Shown here: piece by piece, positions 60,301-64,000 of the stretch
Position numbering within the stretch: position 1 is the stretch's first letter
How the letters are laid out: each line of letters starts with the position of its first letter
Assembly (NCBI RefSeq): GCF_934754925.1
Contig: NZ_CAKVJA010000004.1
Coordinates: 35,561 to 99,560 of the forward strand
Reading direction: 5' to 3'
Source: an uncultured Clostridium sp.
GTDB lineage: Bacteria; Bacillota; Clostridia; Clostridiales; Clostridiaceae
Length of the DNA: 64,000 bases
Program-made: the position numbers and the translations under genes
Notes under the pieces: generated by a model
What the model saw: only the letters and a program-made list of their open reading frames with translations
The model's database searches: none
Told to the model about the DNA's origin: nothing

Positions 60301-61842
60301 TTATACTGCATAAATATCAGAAAATTCTATGTTACACTTTTCAACTTTAGAATGACTAGTGTCATCAATTTTATATACAATTTCAGAGTTAGGTATAATA
60401 GTTTTAGGTAAAGTAAATGTAAATTCTGAGCCTATTCCTTCAATGCTATAAACAGCTATTTTACCACCATGCATCTCTACTAAAGATTTAACTAAAGAAA
60501 GGCCGATTCCACTACCTTCACATTTCCGTGTAAGAGTATCATCAACTTGCATAAATCTTTCAAATATTATAGATTGATTCTCCCTTGATATACCAATACC
60601 TGTATCTTTAATTGAAATTATAACATTATCATCAGTAATATCTACATTCACAGTAATACGTCCATTAGTAGGAGTATATTTTATTGCGTTTGATAAAAGA
60701 TTTAGCATTATTCTTTCAATTTTATCAGGATCGCAAGAAATAATAAGTTCTTCAATAGTTGTATCAAATAATAAGTCTATATTTTTATAATTTACATATT
60801 GAGCAATAGAAAGAGTAATATCTTCTATTATTGAAATGATATTACAGTTTTTCTTGTGGATTTCATATAGCCCTGTATCTATTTTAGTAATATCTATAAG
60901 ATTATTAGCTAATCTTAATAGTCTATAGGAATTTTGCTTTATAGAAGCTGTATATTTATTAAAGTCAAAATCATTAGCTATAGTTATATTGTTATTATTT
61001 AAGTTTTGATTTATAACTTGTAAACTAGCTAAAATTATATTTAATGGAGTTTTAAATTCATGTGATATATTAGCAAAAAACTCATTTTTTACACTTTCAA
61101 CTTGAAGAGCTTCTTCCATAAGTTTTTTCTCTACTTCCAATCTTTTTTCTTCAGTTATATCTCTACCTGTTGTTATAATAATATTTTCCTCTTGTATATA
61201 AGAAAAAATCCAATGGATCCATTTAATATTATGGTTATTGTCTATAACTCTTGTACAAACTTCTGAAATTGATTCTGAAAGTATACAATTATTTATCAAA
61301 GACTTAAGCATATCTATGTCATTTTCATGAATAATATCATACCAATTTTGATTTATAAGTTCATTTGAAGTATATCCTAAAACATTATTCCAACCATCAT
61401 TAATTTTTATAAATGCTCCATTAATAGACATGATAGCTGTTATATCAGTAGCTGTTTTTAAAAGAAAGGATAATTCTTTTTCTGTATTTTTATGAAATTT
61501 AAAGTCTTTGTCTAAATTTTCTAGTAATAAGTTATCAGTGGTAGCATCATCTAGCAAAAGAAAAATACTGTCAAAATCATTAAATTTACCAAATGATAAA
61601 TCTAATTTGAATTGTATTATAGAATTATTCTTTGCTAATATATCTACAGTATACTCTTTATTATAATTATTATTTATATTATCAAAGTTTATTTGAGGAT
61701 TAATTATTAAATTGTATATATTGTCAAGTTCATCTAATTGATACTGTAATTGATTTAATAAAATTTTATTACAAAATAAAATTTTTCCTGAATAATCAAT
61801 AATTAAAAATTTTTCCTGTAATTTATTAAAAAAATTTTCCAT
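60301..61842 (-). CDS. Soluble orphan sensor histidine kinase with two PAS-like domains
   Basis: 513 residues, no membrane segment. An N-terminal PAS-like part (FLIIDYSGKILFCNKILL), a second PAS (about 130-235, ITAIMSINGAFIKINDGWNN ending in a GRDITEEKRLE motif), HisKA with phospho-acceptor His in FFANISHEFKTPLNIIL, and HATPase: N box MLNLLSNAIKYTP, G1 IKDTGIGIS, G2 GSGIGLSLVKSL. No response regulator gene adjoins. In clostridia such orphan kinases often act on Spo0A, so a sporulation role is plausible but inferred. Confidence 0.92.
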   Translation of the reverse strand: MENFFNKLQEKFLIIDYSGKILFCNKILLNQLQYQLDELDNIYNLIINPQINFDNINNNYNKEYTVDILAKNNSIIQFKLDLSFGKFNDFDSIFLLLDDATTDNLLLENLDKDFKFHKNTEKELSFLLKTATDITAIMSINGAFIKINDGWNNVLGYTSNELINQNWYDIIHENDIDMLKSLINNCILSESISEVCTRVIDNNHNIKWIHWIFSYIQEENIIITTGRDITEEKRLEVEKKLMEEALQVESVKNEFFANISHEFKTPLNIILASLQVINQNLNNNNITIANDFDFNKYTASIKQNSYRLLRLANNLIDITKIDTGLYEIHKKNCNIISIIEDITLSIAQYVNYKNIDLLFDTTIEELIISCDPDKIERIMLNLLSNAIKYTPTNGRITVNVDITDDNVIISIKDTGIGISRENQSIIFERFMQVDDTLTRKCEGSGIGLSLVKSLVEMHGGKIAVYSIEGIGSEFTFTLPKTIIPNSEIVYKIDDTSHSKVEKCNIEFSDIYAV

Positions 61843-62065
61843 TATTTCCTCGCTTTCAATTTTTATGTTATATTTTACTCATTTAAGTAATTATACTAAT
61901 AAATAAATAAAATTTATAGTATATTTGATAAAAATATTTAAAAAAGGAAAAGGTTCGAGGATAATCTAAAAATCTTTATATAAAATTTGAAAGTTTTTTA
62001 TAAAGACTTTCACCTTATAAAATGAAAGAATAATATATAATATGAACAATTAAAAGGAAATAAAT

Positions 62066-63511
62066 ATGAGGAAAGAATCTATTATTGATATAAAAAGTGG
62101 AAATATTTATGGGAAGGGTGAAGAAGAAACTATAATTTTAAAAGGTTACTATTTATATGAGGATAGTAATTATGCTGAAAGAGTAACTATTACTATTAAG
62201 GATGAAAATAATAATATTGAAGAGTATCCAATTAAAGTTAATGGTTATAATCTTAAAATTTTTCTTGGAAAGTTTTCTAGTAAGTGTAGTGATGATATAT
62301 ATATCTATGGAGAAGCAGGTCAATCTGTTAGATATGCAATTGCTATAGTATATAAATATAGCAAAGGAAATTTGGTAGAGGTATTTAATGGAGAAAAGTT
62401 TTCTAAGAAATATAGTTGCATATCAAGATATTTAGAAAAATATAGAATAGAAATTATTTGTAAGTTATATGAAAGAAAGTACATTATGGATATTGAAAAT
62501 AGCAGTAATGATTATTTAAAACAGATTTATGATAGAGATGGAAAAATAAAAATTAATGAAGATCCTAGTGTTTCATATATTAATAAGATTGATTTAATAT
62601 ATAACTTAGATGATGAACTAATTAATTTACTAGTTTATCAAAGAATAATAGGAGTTAATGATATTAATATTTTAGGTAACATTAATAGTGTAATATCTTT
62701 AAAAAATAATGAAATTAATATATTAGATAAGTATATTACTAGTAATGGTAAAAATATTTCTAGTATGACTAGAATAAATGATATAAAGGAAGAAATTGAA
62801 AATCAGATTCCTAAGGATGCAATCTTTATTAATTTTAATAAATTTGGTGGTACTAATGGATTAATTAATAAGGATATCGATGGAGATGGAGTCGATGAAA
62901 TACTTTGTGGATATAAATCTAAGGATATTCAGTATATATCTGTATTTAGAGAAGTTGAAGGAGTAATAAAGCATTTAGACACAATTGTAGGGGAAGGTTA
63001 TGATGTATCAGATTTAATAATTACTAAGTTAAAACCAAAGTCTAATAATAATATTCTTATTGGATGGAGAATTGGTTCAATATGGTCTGTTTTAGATATA
63101 CTAGAGTTTAAAGAAAATAAATTTAATAAATTGTTAAGGGGAGATAAGATAAATTACTCTAAAGTTGAAATAGTAGAATTTGATGATAGAAAAAGTGGAA
63201 CATCTGATATTGCTATATGGAATCATGAAACAGGCGAGGCCTATAATATACAAATATATTCATTTAAAGGAGATAGTCTAGAAAAAACATCTAAATATGA
63301 TAAGGAATATTTTGAAAAGGTGGAGGAGTATTATAAAAAATTAATAGATAGGACGAGAGAAACACCACAATATTTATATTATCTAATTGATGCAGAATAT
63401 AGATGCGGTAAGAAGAGAGAAGCCATAGATAATATAAATAAGGCATTGAAGCTTTCTAAGCCATATCCTTCAATACAAGAACTAAAAAAGCTACGAAAAA
63501 AAATTAACTAA
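62066..63511 (+). CDS. Protein with FG-GAP-like and TPR-like regions, function unknown
   Basis: 481 residues, no clear signal peptide. The N-terminal ~160 residues are beta-rich (two halves around YNLKIFLGKFSSKCSDDIY). In the middle is a calcium-binding-type FG-GAP/VCBS-like motif (LINKDIDGDGVDEILCGYKS) followed by VSDLIITKLKPKSNNNILIG and a related repeat. The C-terminal ~65 residues look like a TPR pair (YYLIDAEYRCGKKREAIDNI). FG-GAP folds are normally extracellular, so the lack of an export signal is notable. The ribosome site AAAGGAAAT is weak. Repeat copy 2 follows. Confidence 0.65.
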   Translation: MRKESIIDIKSGNIYGKGEEETIILKGYYLYEDSNYAERVTITIKDENNNIEEYPIKVNGYNLKIFLGKFSSKCSDDIYIYGEAGQSVRYAIAIVYKYSKGNLVEVFNGEKFSKKYSCISRYLEKYRIEIICKLYERKYIMDIENSSNDYLKQIYDRDGKIKINEDPSVSYINKIDLIYNLDDELINLLVYQRIIGVNDINILGNINSVISLKNNEINILDKYITSNGKNISSMTRINDIKEEIENQIPKDAIFINFNKFGGTNGLINKDIDGDGVDEILCGYKSKDIQYISVFREVEGVIKHLDTIVGEGYDVSDLIITKLKPKSNNNILIGWRIGSIWSVLDILEFKENKFNKLLRGDKINYSKVEIVEFDDRKSGTSDIAIWNHETGEAYNIQIYSFKGDSLEKTSKYDKEYFEKVEEYYKKLIDRTRETPQYLYYLIDAEYRCGKKREAIDNINKALKLSKPYPSIQELKKLRKKIN

Positions 63512-63740
63512 ATTGTGCACTATATGAAAGGAAAAAATGAAATATTTATTTTCCGGGAACGGTGAAATTTTCGCCTAGAATTTATATCTTTGTTCCATTG
63601 AACTTGCTAAAGTTGTAAAAGCCGCTGACGCTTCAATACAACTTCTTTACGCAAGTTAAATTCCACAAAGATTAAATTCTACGGCTTAATTTCAATATTC
63701 CCTCCAAATTAATATTTCATTTTTTCTTTTTTCATGTATC
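63512..63740. repeat. MITE-like structured non-coding element, copy 2
   Basis: Bases 63531-63651 are identical to 26465-26585. The 16-base left end GAAAAAATGAAATATT (63531-63546) has an exact inverted copy AATATTTCATTTTTTC at 63711-63726, giving a unit of about 196 bp. Further similarity extends outward (TATATGAAAG versus TACATGAAAA on the opposite strand). No ORF inside. It lies downstream of the last complete gene. Confidence 0.82.
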
Positions 63741-63877
63741 TGCTTATAACATATCCCCGTTTATAGTTAATGTTCTGTGCTACAAATTATTTTTATATTA
63801 TAGTTATCTTTTAAATTAAGAATATTTTATCAAGTGTAAGACACTTTTAGTTAATTATTTTATATAAAATAATTAAC

Positions 63878-64000
63878 TTATGATCTAATTACTTCAACTT
63901 TATAGCCGTCTGGATCTGTAACGAAGTAGTAATGAGGTGCTTCGCCAGGTAGTCCTTTTAGATCTGTTACTTCGTAACCAAGGGCTATATGTTTATCTCT
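63878..64000 (-). CDS. Lactoylglutathione lyase/VOC family protein, C-terminal part (cut by window end)
   Basis: 41 codons reading in from the right edge to a stop at 63878: HIALGYEVTDLKGLPGE, then HYYFVTDPDGYKVEVI. The FVTDPDGYKVE motif, with the metal-ligand Glu at its end, is typical of glyoxalase I/VOC proteins. The start lies beyond the window. The gene appears to be gloA-like, but small VOC proteins are diverse. Confidence 0.75.
   Translation of the reverse strand, partial: RDKHIALGYEVTDLKGLPGEAPHYYFVTDPDGYKVEVIRS

Noticed and set aside
1..64000. CRISPR arrays, tRNA or rRNA genes, prophage or intact insertion sequences
   Set aside because: No regularly spaced repeats, rRNA signatures, recognisable tRNA cloverleaf, transposase, integrase or phage structural genes were seen on reading; a tRNAscan-SE or ISfinder run would be decisive.

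Overview
This is a very AT-rich, chromosomal-looking window from a spore-forming, anaerobic Firmicute, most likely Clostridium sensu stricto (cluster I). Reasons: strong AGGAGG-type ribosome binding sites, occasional TTG/GTG starts, poly-T hairpin terminators after many transcription units, a cotJABC spore-coat operon, an anaerobic cobalt chelatase (CbiK), small clostridial ferredoxin and BFD-type proteins, and several small proteins known mainly from clostridia. I see no rRNA, tRNA, CRISPR array, phage or intact insertion sequence.

Layout. 1-4.3 kb: end of hemL, cbiK, an FNT-family channel, a ferredoxin, a [2Fe-2S] BFD protein and ilvE. 4.6-9.2 kb: ridA, an orphan PotD-like lipoprotein, a DUF3867-type protein, an ABC-F ATPase behind a terminator-like leader hairpin, and a di-MOP molybdate-binding protein. 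9.4-15.5 kb is a patchwork with signs of decay: a DUF2935::alpha/beta-hydrolase chimera, a zinc-ribbon protein with a toxin-like tail, a 20-codon FNT fragment, SOD, a broken aromatic-exporter gene, a cysteine-free duplicated BFD-like protein beside a perfect 38-bp palindrome, and a CAP-domain secreted protein. 15.5-23.5 kb: an HTH-TPR regulator and a complete maltodextrin-type ABC importer operon with a long leader and LacI/CcpA-type operators. 23.6-31.2 kb: Na/Pi transporter, zinc-ribbon and membrane proteins, patatin phospholipase, VanY carboxypeptidase and an MFS pump. 31.5-34.9 kb: a sortase-anchored pullulanase. Extracellular pullulan/starch cleavage plus the maltodextrin importer form one functional theme. 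35-42.7 kb: a PP-loop tRNA-thiolation-like ATPase, a Crp/Fnr regulator divergent from a DMT pair across a 36-bp palindrome, an alpha-galactosidase remnant with a cre site, DeoR-HAD, and cotJABC. 43-53.6 kb: GltS, PepT, a BBE-like flavoprotein, kinase remnants, a tandem BRCT protein, PHP phosphatase, a second PP-loop ATPase, small proteins and a MATE pump. 53.7-64 kb: polysaccharide deacetylase, uracil permease behind a two-stage leader with a PyrR-type site, GGDEF-EAL protein, dUTPase, cyclase-family amidohydrolase, an orphan histidine kinase and a FG-GAP-like/TPR protein.

The most unusual items are: (i) the cysteine-less duplicated BFD-like protein and its palindrome; (ii) two copies of a structured, MITE-like non-coding element sharing 121 identical bases 37 kb apart, with terminal inverted repeats; (iii) the uracil-permease leader, which looks like a transcriptional attenuator followed by a PyrR-dependent RBS-sequestering switch; (iv) the MalF permease with a long coiled-coil N-terminus and an uncharacterised membrane protein encoded in the same operon; (v) gene fragments (FNT, exporter, GH36, P-loop kinase, PfkB) showing ongoing deletion in this chromosome region. 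All functional calls are from reading the sequence; no searches were run.
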